A stretch of DNA of 64,000 nt, taken from contig VNWV01000005.1 of assembly GCA_009801085.1 (NCBI GenBank), positions 2,666,001 to 2,730,000 on the forward strand, in the 5' to 3' direction. Under the pieces are notes generated by a model. The model did no database searches and was not told the DNA's origin. It worked only from the letters and a program-made list of their open reading frames with translations. The DNA is from Lasiodiplodia sp. COLG20 (Eukaryota > Ascomycota > Dothideomycetes > Botryosphaeriales > Botryosphaeriaceae). Below are positions 34,098-45,481 of the stretch, piece by piece (positions within the stretch are counted from its first letter, which is position 1; each line of letters opens with the position of its first letter). The position numbers were made by a program, and so were the translations under genes.

Positions 34098-35138
34098 TGT
34101 GGAGTCAGAGGTTTTCTCCACAAGAAAGCTGTTGAGCAGTGCTTGAACGAGAGAACCGATGCATATACTGCTCACAAATACGACGCAGTGGAGTTCGAAA
34201 GGCTCTCGATGTTCATTCCAGTTGCTTTATGGGATGTTAAGCGCTGGGTAGAACAAAGAGCTTGATGCCGTCTCATATGCGGAAATATTATCAATGAGGA
34301 ACAAAGCAGGTCGGATCCGGGAACTGACATGTATTACATTTGTGACAATGGAGCGACGTCTTTAGGTGTAAGACCTGGTAGGTGAGATGTTCAGGGGAAG
34401 CGTTTGCCTGTCCGGAATGTGCAGCGAGTCTTGGCATGTTACACTGCCAGATGCAAAGTTGTTGTCTCGTCTGCACGTTTATCCCTGAAATATGCAACTG
34501 GCTTATACTAATTTTTGATTAATCGACACGAAGTACTGAAGTTCTGTTGTAAGCATTCGTACAACGGTGAGATGGCGTATATAGTAAGGTATGGCTGGTA
34601 GCAACCGGCACGTGGGCGCAAACGCGCAAACGCGCAAACGTACCACATAGTATTTGGACAAAAGCCCTGACCAGACAAAACTTGCTCGACTCTCCGAGGA
34701 TCTCCTCCATAGCCACTGTTAGAGCTTACAGCAAATGGGTTTAACTCTTACGCCCACCCGGAGATATCTAGCCACGGAGTTAAGCAGCCACGCTAACAGC
34801 GTCATAAGACAACCAATTGGTGTTCCTCGGTTTCTGGATTGGAGCTCTTGATTGGGCCATCAAATGGTCTCAAATGAAAAATGAAAGCTGTAAAAAAACC
34901 CTATTGGATGTTGCTTAACCCCGTTAGTCCCGTAACCCCGGCCGGTCAGTGACCAGAAAACGACATCACTTACTTCCGCCGTCCGATTTCGTCCTCATGT
35001 AACTATAGTAATGTAGCTCGAATGGTATATAAGAAGAAAACTAATCAGCAACAGCGGCAACGGAATTCTTGAAGAATTTGTCTCAACCCACCAACCCAAC
35101 GTCAAGAGTCAATTCTCTCCTACAGTTCACTAGCCAAA
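34098..35138. other. intergenic, divergent promoters
   Basis: About 1 kb between the orphan membrane protein (-) and the dehydrogenase (+). It contains a short GCAAACGC repeat at about 34618-34640. A TATATAAG-like sequence about 110 bases before the dehydrogenase start (near 35026) could be its core promoter. No gene supported. Confidence 0.5.
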
Positions 35139-36204
35139 ATGCCTTCCGAGCCCTTGACCTGGCTCATTACCGGAGCGACCTCTGGCTTCGGCTTCGCACT
35201 GTCCTTGCATGCCCTACGCGCTGGTCACATGGTTTACTCAACTGTGCGGCGTCGCACGGGTGGTCGGTACGCCGACGCTGTCAAAGCTATCGAAGAAGCT
35301 GGTGGGAAGTGCGTTGAACTGGATGTCAGTGATTTGGACGCTGTCCCCAAAGTTATCGGCAATATTCTGGATGAATGTAAAGGCAAGATCGATGTCCTCG
35401 TGAACAATGCGGCCTACTCGCTACTGGGTGCCGTCGAGGACATGAGGTAAGTACGAGGTGTCGCCTTCATAGCGAGGAAAAGAAGAACAAGGGAACCAAA
35501 TCGAACGCTGACTGGAACAGTCTTGAGGAAACAAAACATCAGATGGATACGAACTTCTTTGGGCCCCTCCTCCTCATCCAAGCCGTGATACCTCATATGC
35601 GGACCCGCCGCACCGGCACCATAGTCAACGTATCCAGTGTTACTGGTTTCCATGCGCACCCCTCCTGTGGTCTCTACTCGGCGTCCAAGTTCGCGCTTGA
35701 AGGTATGGGTTGATCCTACCTTGCTTAATTTCCATTTCTTCCTGGCACTCTCTGACTTTGGACTATCCAGGCCTTAGCGAATCCCTCTTCGTCGAGCTCG
35801 CCCCGTTTGGCATCAACGTCCTGCTCGTTGAACCGGGCGCTTTCCGCACCAACTTCCTCAATTCCGGAGTGCACACCGAGAAAGCGCTTAGCTCGGCCTA
35901 TGCTGAGGCAAACCACCCCCTTGCGAAGACATACGAGCGGTTCAGACAATACAAGGAGCATGGGCCGCCCGGCGATCCTGAGAAGGCGGCGCGGGTGATG
36001 TACGAAGCCATTGTCGGCAATTCCCATGGCGAGGAAAACGGTGAAGCGGGCGAGCTGAAAGGAAAAGTCCTGAGGCTGTTGCTGGGAAGTGATGCGGTCA
36101 GTCGGATGGAATCGAAGATAGGAAGTCTACAAAGCGATTTGAAGACTATGAGAGGTGTGGCGGTCACAACGGATGCAGACGATGCAAGGAAGTTCGTCTT
36201 ATGA
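35139..36204 (+). CDS. short-chain dehydrogenase/reductase
   Basis: Three exons: 35139-35446, 35521-35702 and 35771-36204, giving 307 residues. Classical SDR layout: the nucleotide-binding motif TGATSGFG near residue 11, then DVSDLDAV after beta-4. The NNAA motif lies near residue 90. The catalytic Ser is in VNVSSVTG, with YSASKFALEG supplying the Tyr-x3-Lys. The exon joints fall inside conserved blocks (EDM-S and ALE-G), which confirms the splicing. The residues after beta-2 (STVRRR) are basic, suggesting preference for NADP(H). The family oxidises or reduces alcohols, ketones or sugars; the substrate cannot be told from sequence. It has no obvious cluster partners nearby, so a secondary-metabolite role is not supported. 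Confidence 0.9.
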
Positions 36205-37642
36205 TTATCTGGCTTTGTCCCCTGAATCTTAATTCGGATGGATGTTGGTTTTATTGACCCTATTTCTGAATGGGTTTAAAGTTTGGGAGGGCTTTAAGTC
36301 GTAGTAACCGCCAATAAATGCTATTCTTCGCGCTAAGCTTCGGCTGCAACACCTCTCTGTAGCGCCCAATAAATTGTCGCAACAACAATTTGCGTCATGG
36401 TTGGTCACGGTGCCTGCCAGCACGCGCAAAGACACAATGACAGGGCTGTCTGCGATTCGGTCGGATTCGGCGAATCCGAACGCGTTCCTGCAGCAGCGGG
36501 AGAGTCAGGATTAGGGTGCATATTTGCCGGGATCGACGAAGCAAGACGCGTACTTGACGATGTGTAGCGGTACCATTGGCCGCGCACGGGCGAACCAGAG
36601 GTGAGTGGAAAAAACGGAGAATCTGCCAGCGCGTTACAGCAGACGTTCTGACAGCCTTTCGGCGTGTCCATCACATGTGGGGAAGAGGCGAGAGGAAGGT
36701 GGATAAACAACGGGGCCAGCGAATAATAGACAGCCGAGCGCTGATCTCAGAAGTCCCTGAAAACAAGGGACCCACAGGGCGGCAGCTGCCATTGGCGAAT
36801 TGCAGAAAGTGCAGCTCTCGTGAAGTCGAAGGTCGCGTAAATGGCCACTGCCTCGGCTGACGGATCACCCGCCTCCAGCCGATATTGCGGGCACCGAGAC
36901 AAAAGAAAGCAGGGCGAGAACACGGCCGTTGCAGCAGGGAGCGACGCCACGAAGGGATCTGGATCTCTGGCGAGCGTGTGTGACCAGCTTGGGCAGGGGC
37001 TAGACGGCGGCGAGCGGTGGATCGCACAGCTGCTGCTCGCAACGCGCGATGTGCGATCCCCCGCGGGGTTGATCTGCCGTTTCCGGTTGAGTGCGATATC
37101 AGGCGGCGGCATAGCACAGCAGCTGTGGCCGCGCGAATGGGGCGGCGGCTGCCCACGTGCGGTGCAGGAATCATCGAGCGCCACAGCGGCCGATGAGGTG
37201 ACCACATGGACCCCCCGCCGTCTTGCGAGGGCGTCTCGCCGCCGTTCTCCACTCCACCGCAGCTCTCGCCTTGCGTCCGCTGTGCCCGGCTTCTGCCCGG
37301 CGCCCCTGCGTGTACTCTTCGGCCCGTTGGTGGTGCGCCGCCTTCACACCACCGGGACCTGACCCGCCGCGCCCAAGCCGACTCCACTCCCGCAACGGAG
37401 ATTTGCCAATAACACACCGCGTGCCCAGCTCAATTTTTTTTCGCTGCCCTTCACGATACAAGAGACGAGGCCGCGATGCCCATGTTCCCGCGCAGGAGCC
37501 ACCGCTCGACCACACTTCCCCATCCACCGATGGCCCATGAGTACAGCAGGAGCTGTACCTTGGTCCGAGTATAGGTAGCCACCACCGCCTCAAAACGAAG
37601 GACACGATCCCCTCCGGACCCTCTCTCTCCCAACCTACAGCC
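36205..37642. other. intergenic
   Basis: About 1.4 kb before the cyclin gene. Several overlapping open frames on both strands (around 36671-37417) are GC-rich shadows with no family signal. A long regulatory region or 5' leader is plausible for a cyclin gene. Confidence 0.5.
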
Positions 37643-38563
37643 ATGGAACACCACAACGAGCATGCCGGCCTCTATTTGGAGCTGCCGCCCCCACCCAACC
37701 CGTCGGCCGACACGGGCGTGATACCCCCCATCTCTACACCCGACGAAGACGCGCCCACGCCGCCTGCCGACGCCGAGTGGGATCCGTCGACGCTCCGGCC
37801 GGAGGCCGCCATGAAGATGCTCTGCCGCGCCGTCGTCGCGCTTGCAAACGTCACGGGCGACATTCCCCCAACACCCCCCATCAGCCGTCCCGGCACCCCG
37901 CGAGCCGCGCCCTTGCCCACGTCGTCCGGAGTGCGGTCGCGGAGCAGCTCACGGCCGGCGACGCCTGTGCCGTCGGACGACCTGAAGGGCCCCAGGTTCA
38001 GGGGCATCGACATGGGCAGTCCCGAGGCTCACCACCACGAGCCGTCGGCCCGCGACGTCGGCGTCGACGCCGAGCCCGTCCACGTCCAGCAGGTCGCCAT
38101 CGCCCGCAAGTTCTACTCCAAGAAGCCGCCGCCCATCTCGCTGTTGGACTACCTCATGCGCCTGCAGCGCTACTGTCCCATGTCGACAGGGGTATACCTC
38201 GCCGCGGCCTCGTACATTCACAAGTTGGCGGTGGAGGACAAGATGGTGCCCGTGACCGGTCGGACGGTCCACCGGCTGCTTCTGGGCACCCTGCGCGTGG
38301 CCATGAAGGCGCTGGAGGACCTGCGCTATCCGCAGGCCCGCTTCGCCGGCGTGGGCGGCGTGCGCGAGAGCGAGCTGCAGAAGCTGGAGATCAGTGTTTG
38401 TTATCTGATGGAGTTTGAATTGCAGGTCACGCCCGAGAGCTTAAAGCGCAACACGATGCGGCTGCAGCAGGCGGGCATGCAAGCAACCCTCTGCCACGCG
38501 AAAGTACCGACGCTTATGATGCCGAAATTGCCTGGAGCAGCGCGAACAGAAGTGACGGCATGA
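37643..38563 (+). CDS. PHO80-like cyclin (Pho85 cyclin family)
   Basis: Single exon, 306 residues. Residues ~1-140 are Pro/Ser-rich and disordered, with several SP/TP sites (ISRPGTPRA, RPATPVPSD) that could be kinase targets. Residues ~150-270 are the cyclin box of the PHO80-like family. It includes FYSKKPPPISLLDYL, RLQRYCPMSTGVYLAAASY, VTGRTVHRLLLGTLRVAMKA and ISVCYLMEFEL. The family partners the Pho85/PhoA-type cyclin-dependent kinase in phosphate and glycogen regulation. Which Pcl subgroup (Pho80, Pcl6/7) this belongs to is not clear; the long N-terminal extension is reminiscent of Pcl6/Pcl7-type proteins. Confidence 0.87.
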   Translation: MEHHNEHAGLYLELPPPPNPSADTGVIPPISTPDEDAPTPPADAEWDPSTLRPEAAMKMLCRAVVALANVTGDIPPTPPISRPGTPRAAPLPTSSGVRSRSSSRPATPVPSDDLKGPRFRGIDMGSPEAHHHEPSARDVGVDAEPVHVQQVAIARKFYSKKPPPISLLDYLMRLQRYCPMSTGVYLAAASYIHKLAVEDKMVPVTGRTVHRLLLGTLRVAMKALEDLRYPQARFAGVGGVRESELQKLEISVCYLMEFELQVTPESLKRNTMRLQQAGMQATLCHAKVPTLMMPKLPGAARTEVTA

Positions 38564-39050
38564 CACATTCGCCATCTTGTCGGCCATGTTGGGGCAAATG
38601 GCTGTTCGATGTATGTACTGCGACGGCTGTCCTCGGGGGAGTTCTTTGGAGCATTGGGATACACAGGGCATTGATTTTCGCACTGGGCGGCTGTTTGACG
38701 AATTTGCCATCATGAGCACACGTGCTCTCTAGCTTTATTCCCTCAAAGTAGCACAACGGGTCTTTTTTTCTCCTGATCTACTGGGGCGAAGGCAGAGTCA
38801 GTGATGTGCATGGGGCGACCGAGGCTCCACAGCTGATCTTCAGCCGCGCTCGTCACCTAGCGCCACCGTTCGCGGCCGGCTTGCGTGCCCTTGTGCGCGT
38901 TTCTCGAAACACCATCGCCGCGCCCAACCGTTCTCACAGCGCGCCAGCCGCCCCCGCACCTCTCCGCAACCCGCGCTCGTGCTGAGCTTCCTCCGACCGC
39001 AGTCTCTCGCTCCACCCCCATCCTTCGCTTGCACGAATCATACCACAATC
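38564..39050. other. intergenic
   Basis: About 490 bases between cyclin and KRE9 genes, both plus strand. The C/T-rich stretch just before 39051 looks like a 5' leader. Nothing else recognised. Confidence 0.5.
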
Positions 39051-40059
39051 ATGAGGCTTGCTCGTTCCGCTCTCTGGGCCGCCTCGCTCATCTCCTTTGC
39101 AAATGCCGACGTGCTGTTTACGAGCGTCACCGGCGGCGATTCGTTAACCGTCGGAGCTGGGCCCTCGCCTGTCACGGTCGAATGGACCGACTCAGGCAGC
39201 GATCCCAAGATCACCCAGCTGCATAGTTATGTACTGGATCTATGCGCCGGTACGAACGACAACTTTGTAAGTTCCCGGCTGACTCGCCGGAACCATGTCG
39301 CACAGTCTAATACGGGCCGCCCACAGGTATCGGTGAAGACAATCACATCCAAGGGTCTGTTTTGGTTTGGGAATATAGCTAAAGGCATTATATTGCCGAC
39401 GGATGGCGGAGATGCTGAGAATGCATAGTACGTGTCCGTTGCTTTTTATCGATTGCTATGCTGACAAGGCCATCGCAGCTTCTTCCGCATCATATCTTCG
39501 ACGAAAGACGGCCAGACTTACACGAGCTATTCCCCGCGCTTCACGCTGTACGGCATGACAGGCAGCTTCCCAGAGCCCGTCCAGGAAGCTCTTGCCGCGA
39601 ACCCCATCATCGACACGGATCCACCCGTTATCGCCATCTCCGACGATGAGTCTGACACTGAGCTGAAGAAGAGACAAGGCGCGGCGCCCATTGGCGCGGG
39701 TGTGGCGGCCACGGTGACAGCGGTCGGAGGCAGCTACACTATACCATACACGATGCAGACGGGGTTGACCAAATACGCGCCCATGCAGCGTGTTCCCAGC
39801 TCGAAGATCACCAAGAGCGACGCATCCCGGCAGTTTCCTACCAGCGCTTATACCGCGTACACAACTTATGCGAAGACCCCAACGCAGGTGATGACGGTGA
39901 CGCAGAGTGGAACCTTCATAATCAGCAGCAAGGAGGCTACTGTAAGTTCCCTTGCGTTGTTCTGCAGAGAAACGTATGACTGATGCGCCATGACAGCAAT
40001 CAGCGGCTGCTATGCCTACGGATGACATGGCTAAGTTCTTGGCCAGGTGGAAGGACTAA
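39051..40059 (+). CDS. kre9: KRE9/KNH1 family cell-wall glucan assembly protein
   Basis: Four exons: 39051-39266, 39327-39427, 39479-39941 and 39997-40059, giving 280 residues. A signal peptide (MRLARSALWAASLISFANA) precedes the N-terminal Ig-like Kre9 domain, with DVLFTSVTGGDSLTVG, TVEWTDSG and YFFRIISS restored across the second intron. A dibasic site (LKKRQG) in the middle is a candidate for Kex2 cleavage. The C-terminal Kre9/Knh1 block follows, with YTIPYTMQTGLTKYAPMQ and the Thr/Tyr-rich TSAYTAYTTYAKTP. The last 20 residues come from a short fourth exon. KRE9/KNH1 proteins are secreted O-glycoproteins needed for cell-surface beta-1,6-glucan assembly. All three introns have consensus donors (GTAAGT, GTACGT, GTAAGT). 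Confidence 0.9.
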
Positions 40060-40395
40060 TGTTTACGAAGTGCTGAAAACTGTACGATCACGAATGGTTT
40101 GGAGTTCTGGGTTTGAGTGTTCACAATCAGCTGCTGCGAAACAGCGAGCAGCGCCCTCTTCATACATAGTGGGCACGGCTATACAACCATAATTTTTGAA
40201 TAGCATAGAGCGCACAAAATACTTCTAATTGGTTGAGGCACCGGATCGTATCGATTGTCAGAGATCACGTGGGACGTCAATGCACTTCTTAACCCACATG
40301 TTTCATCTCGGCAACGCCGCTAGGCAGCCTGAGCAGATTCATCCAACCGAGCAATGTGGGAATTGTGAGTTGAATGGCCGTTTGCTTTCGCTTCA
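40060..40395. other. intergenic
   Basis: About 340 bases between kre9 and the aminopeptidase gene. No feature recognised. Confidence 0.5.
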
Positions 40396-42175
40396 ATGCC
40401 CCTTTCGCCAAGTCGCTTCATAGCCTTAAGCGGAAGGCCCCACCACCGGTTATCAGCGGCCTCATCCCACCTCAAGCTTCCCCGCCATTGTCAGCAGCTG
40501 CACGAGCTTCGCGCCAACCAACGCCTCGCTCCTCATCGCAGCTTCTCTAGCACCACCCAAAATCCCGACCAACAGCGCGGCGCCGATCTCGTCCGCCGCC
40601 GACAGCTGCTCAATCGGGTCAGAGAGTACCAGCTCACGAGAGGGAAGAACACGAAGACAATCGACGAAATGTCCATCAACAAGCCGAACGTGAGAGAGGT
40701 GCTGAAGGGCAAGTACCCTGCCAAGACGCACGCCAGAAAGGTCAAGGAATGGATTGTCGCGAATGGAGGCGATGCCGAGGGTGTAGTTTATCTGGAAGGA
40801 CAGAAGACGAAGATGAACGAGGTGCGCATTTCCTCGAGCGATGTTTCCCTGTCGAGGTTTTCTGCTTGCTGATGCTGTTTTTCAAAGGACAACGACCAGG
40901 AGCAGCCATTCCGCCAGCGGCGGTATTTCTTCTACCTGACGGGATGCAACCTTCCAGATTGCTATGTTGCGTTCGACATGAAGACGGAAAAGAGCACGCT
41001 GTTCATCCCGCCGATTGATCCCGACGAGGTCATCTGGTCGGGTCTGCCGCTTAGCCCGGAGGAAGCGCTTCAGAAGTACGAAATTGACGACTGCAAGCCT
41101 TCGACCGAGATCAATGCGTACCTCTCCAGTGCTACCACGCCCAAGTCCACTATTTACGCAATCAGCGGTCAGATCTCAGACGAGACGACTTTCCTCGCGT
41201 TTAACAACAAGAATTTCGACCTCCTCAAGACTGCCGTCGAAGAATGTCGCGTTATCAAGACGCCGTATGAAATCGCGCTCATCACCCACGCCAACAACGT
41301 CTCGACCGCTGCTCACACGGCTGTCATGGCGGCTGCGAAGTCTGCGACGAATGAGCGCGAACTGGAAGCCATCTTCTTGAAGAGCTGCATCGAGCGGGGC
41401 TGCCGTAACCAGGCGTACGGCTCCATCATGGCCAGCGGTACGGCCGCAGCTACGCTTCATTACGTAGCCAACGACCAGCCACTCGCTGGCAAGTTGAACC
41501 TTCTGGTGGATGCTGGTGCGGAGAAGGATTGCTATGCTTCCGACATCACCCGCACGTTCCCCATCAGCGGCAAGTTCTCCCCAGAAAGTCGCGCTATCTA
41601 TGACATCGTCTTGCGCATGCAGAAGGAGGCCATCGAGAGCCTGAAGGCCGGTGTGAGCTGGGATGAGGTGCACTCGCAGGCTCACCGCACGGCCATTTCC
41701 GGCTTGCTGGACCTGGGCATCCTGAAGGGCGACGCCAAAGCTATTTTCGATGCTCGGACATCTGTAGCATTCTTCCCGCACGGCCTGGGACACTACCTTG
41801 GCATGGTATGGTCCGACCCCTGTTTCATTTGTGCGTGCGCGCTGATCTGTTTCTCAGGATACACATGACTGCGGTGGTCACCCCAATTACGCGGATAAGG
41901 ACCCAATGTTCCGCTACCTCCGCAAGCGTGGCACGCTACCAGCTGGATCTGTCATCACCGTTGAGCCCGGCATCTATTTCTGCAGGTTCATCATCGAGCC
42001 CTACCTTAAGGATGAGAAGCACAAGGGCTTTATTGACGAGAAAGTGCTGGAGAAGTATTGGGAGGTTGGGGGCGTCAGGATCGAGGACAACATCTTGATC
42101 ACGGAGAGTGGCTATGAGAATTTGACCGAGACGCCAAAGGAGACGGCGGATGTTGAGACGGTTGTGGCGGCTTGA
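40396..42175 (+). CDS. pepP: Xaa-Pro aminopeptidase (M24B), possibly dual-targeted
   Basis: Three exons: 40396-40821, 40888-41805 and 41858-42175, giving 553 residues. An Arg/His/Ser-rich leader of ~90 residues containing RSFSSTT looks mitochondrial. The usual family start is near an internal ATG at 40669 ([19 protein letters not shown]). The creatinase-like N-domain ([19 protein letters not shown]) and the pita-bread catalytic domain follow. Metal ligands are visible: Asp in LLVDAGAE, Asp in [11 protein letters not shown], His in [11 protein letters not shown], Glu in TVEPGIYF and Glu in [10 protein letters not shown]. The enzyme removes N-terminal residues preceding proline and uses two metal ions, usually manganese. 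Cytosolic versus mitochondrial forms through alternative starts is inference. Confidence 0.92.
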
Positions 42176-42743
42176 GGTAAGATTGTCCATTCCTGGGAAA
42201 CTCGAATGCCAAGACGGACGTATTCTGATCCTCGGTAGCAGCTTTTCAGCGAAAATCACGATGATGCATACGGTCTGAATCTACTGTATCCTGGTCTGTC
42301 CGATCACTTGACGTGTATTTCTAACGTCCAAGGTGCATATACACGTACCCACAATTTCCTGAGGAGAGGTGTCAACCAACCACTAGCGCCTCGGGCACAC
42401 TAACGCAGCACCGGGTCCCAAAGATTGCATTCCGACGGCTCTGCTCGCTTGCCTCACCGCTTTTGCCCGCATCGTGACTCGAGTGCCGGTTACCGCGGGC
42501 CCTTTTTCACATGTCGAGTGATTTTCTGTGGAGCCCCGTGCGAGCCTGCGTAAACACTTCTAATTTCTTATCATCCTTTGCTCAGCCTGCCATTTCTCCA
42601 ACGTTCCTCCCTGTCTAAGGGGCTTCTATGGAAGCTTGACGATTTCACGCCTTACACGATTAACGATCCCGCAAAGTCTGCTCTTCATCTTTTGTCCCTA
42701 CTTGATACCCCAGCACGAAGAAGAAAAAGAGAAAATAAAAAAA
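42176..42743. other. intergenic
   Basis: About 570 bases before the DUF2235 gene. An A-rich leader (about 42718-42743) immediately precedes its ATG. Nothing else recognised. Confidence 0.5.
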
Positions 42744-45481
42744 ATGTCTTCAAGAACAAAACGCCTCATCCTCTGCTGCGACGGCAGCCTCTCCTCTCAA
42801 CCTGCTTCGCATTCTTCTCCCTCGTTTCCCGCCTCGGCGCACTCAGCATCCAACGTCGCCCGCTTCTCCCGCATGCTGGCCCGCTACGGCCCCGACGACA
42901 TCCCGCAAATAGTCTTCTACCTTTCCGGCGTAGCGTCGACTCTGGAGCAGGACGTCTCTGCCGCTTACCTCTTCCTCGCCGCTAACTACGCCGCGGGCGA
43001 TGAGGTGGCCGTATTCGGCGCCGGCAGGGGCGCGTCGGCGGCAAGGGTAGTGGTCGGGTTGCTCGCGGAAGCGGGGCTGCTGAAGCCGGGGGAAGTGGGG
43101 AGGTGGGCCCGCTTGTGGGAGCTGTACATGGAGAAGGTTGGATGGCGAAGAGATGATGGGGCAGCGGAGGAAGGAGGAGGTGGTAGCGGAAGACCAGGGG
43201 AGGATGGGTTTTGGAAGGCGTTGCTGGCGCACAGGAGCTGGAGGGAGCTGGATGAGATGGAGGGGTTGAGGAGGGCTATGTGGGCAGACGTAAGGGTGAG
43301 GGTGGTGGGGGTGTGGGATACGGTGGGTGTTTCGTTTCACTCTTTCCTCAACCGTTGGCGAGGACAGAACAGAACAAATTTTTGCTGACGGCAACAGGTT
43401 GGAAACTTGGGGTTTCCGGATACGTTCCTGATCGGGAAGGATGCGAAGTGTCAGCTGCAGGATACGGCGTTGCATCCGCGTGAGCACTCCCCGCTTACGG
43501 CCCGATTGGTATTTGTTTTGACGTTGCTTGCCTGCTAGATATCGATCACGCCTTCCAAGCCTTGGCCCTTGACGAGAATCGCGCCGCTTTCGACCCCTCA
43601 TTGTGGCGTCTCGATCCTCAGAACTCGTCCGAAGCCTCCCGGCCACCGAATTTAAAGCAATGCTGGTTTCCTGGCTTCCACGAGACGGTTGGCGGCGGCG
43701 CGACAGACACGGCGGACGCGAAAGATAGGACAGACATCGCAGACATCACGCTGGCGTGGATGTGCGACCAAGTCGACGGCCTGCTCGACTTTGACGATGC
43801 CGCCGTAGCTGAATTCCTAGGTGCAGAGCAGTCGACCGCTCATCAGAGACAGCTTGACCGCCAGAGTGCTCGCAGGCGCAGTCATCCCGAGGACCGGTCC
43901 GAGGGTCCCATGACCACGGCTAAAAGTGGCTTAATGTACACGTTGCTAACCTCCGCGCTCAACATGCTGCTAGCTGCAATCAGCATCATGCAGCAGGAGC
44001 CGGACGACAACGAGGGACCATGTGCTGAGGGGTACGCCATTCGCACGCCCGGCCAATACCACAAGAATCTGGAGTTCGCCAAACGTGCCGAACCGGACGA
44101 CTTCGCAACAAATGAGTCGATTCACCCGTCCGTCAAGCATCGAAAAGATCTGTTCGCTCTCGCGAGTACGCCGTATGACCCCGCATCGCTGCGGGACTGG
44201 GCGGTCGGAGATGATTGTTATGAGACGATGAAGAGGAAGTACAGCACCGCTGACGAAGGGAGGGAACCCGATTCCACTGCTGTGACTGGCTGGTTCCCTT
44301 GGATGAGCGCTCTCTCGACCCCCGACGAGGATGAGGAGGATGACGATGGAGAAATTGCCGCCTCCGTCGGAGAAGAAGAAGCGGAAGGGCGCGGTGCCAA
44401 CGCCATCAATGCTGCAACGGGAAGAATCCAGGCTGCTGCCGTCCCTCGGAAGAAGCCGCAGCCGCGGTGGGTGTACCGAGAGATCGAGGGAGAGGGTGAT
44501 GGTGCGGAGTGGATCAGGCCGAGCGTGACGCGCTCGGAGCTGTTTGGGTCTCCGCTGCTTTCCTCCTCCTCTTCATCTACGTCATCTACTCTTTACGACT
44601 CGCCTTCCGACAAGGCACTGCACTCCCGACTCCGAACTCTCATCCCAGCCTACCTTCGCCGGACTCGTGCGTCTCTGTCGTCGCCGTTGTGTTTCTTGTT
44701 CTTCACCGTGTTCTGGCCCTGGTTCTTCCTCTACCACATCTTCTCCTTCTTCTTCCCCTTCTTCCTCGTCCACTCGAAGACCAATAGCACTACTCTTCAA
44801 CGCCATAATCATGGGGAAAGGAAGAAGAGGACGCCAACGCCGACGAGAACGATGTCGTTTAACAAAGCACCGCTGCAGTGGCCCCACGAGCGCCAGATCG
44901 CCCTCCCCGAATGGGTCATCCGCGAGATCCCCGGCCGCCGCAACTTCGAGGCCCAGCTGCTGCCGTGGCTGGTCCGCGAGCAGCTCAACCGCCGCAACGC
45001 GAAGCGGCTGGACTGGCGGAGCGGTGAGGACGTCTGCTGGGCCCGCTCCGCGTTCGGTGTCCTGCCGCCGCCTGAGGACGAGACGACGACGACCGAGGAC
45101 GGCGGCGAAGGCGACGCGGAGGTGCCGCCGCCGACGACCGCCACTGCCAAGAAGAGCGAGAGCGTGCGGAGCGGCGCCAGCAGCGCGGCCGATGTGGCAC
45201 CTGGTGCAGCGGCGCCCGTCAAGCGCAGGGCCGGTGGTCCGCTGCACGTGCGGAAGGGGTCTACGGCCGAGGTCGTGCTCGCCACCGCCAGCCCTGCCGT
45301 GGAGCGCCGCCAGAGCCAGACGGCCACCGGCGGTGGTTGGAGGACCGGCACCGGGCTGAAGGTCTTGGCGCAGCAGCCTGAGAGGAGGTCGTCGATCAAG
45401 AGCCAGAGGGAGACCCCAACCACGGGGTTCTCGCCTGGGCATAAGAAGACGCAGTCACAGTCTAGCGTGAGCTGGAGGTAG
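42744..45481 (+). CDS. DUF2235 alpha/beta-hydrolase-like protein, likely inactive
   Basis: Three exons: 42744-43322, 43398-43479 and 43539-45481, giving 867 residues. Typical DUF2235 blocks are present: RLILCCDGS at the start, SNVARFSRML and VVGVWDTVGNLG across the first intron. ALALDENRAAFDPSLW, WFPGFHETVGGG and ITLAWMCDQV follow. The nucleophile elbow, normally G-F-S-R-G-A, reads GAGRGAS, so the serine is replaced by glycine. Residues ~600-640 are strongly hydrophobic (FLFFTVFWPWFFLYHIF). They precede a basic, Ser/Thr-rich region containing WPHERQIALPEWVIREIPG. This C-terminal ~250 residues is not part of the family I know. It could be a fusion, an extension, or a separate gene read in the same frame. 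DUF2235 includes Tle1-type phospholipases; catalysis here is doubtful. Confidence 0.78.

Noticed and set aside
36671..37417. 248-codon minus-strand frame upstream of the cyclin gene
   Set aside because: Arg/Ser/Pro-rich, with comparable frames on the opposite strand; looks like a GC-composition artefact.
44509..44787. Frame-shifted membrane-like ORF inside the DUF2235 gene
   Set aside because: The DUF2235 frame remains open through the same stretch. C/T-rich DNA gives hydrophobic residues in several frames, so the second reading is not independent evidence.
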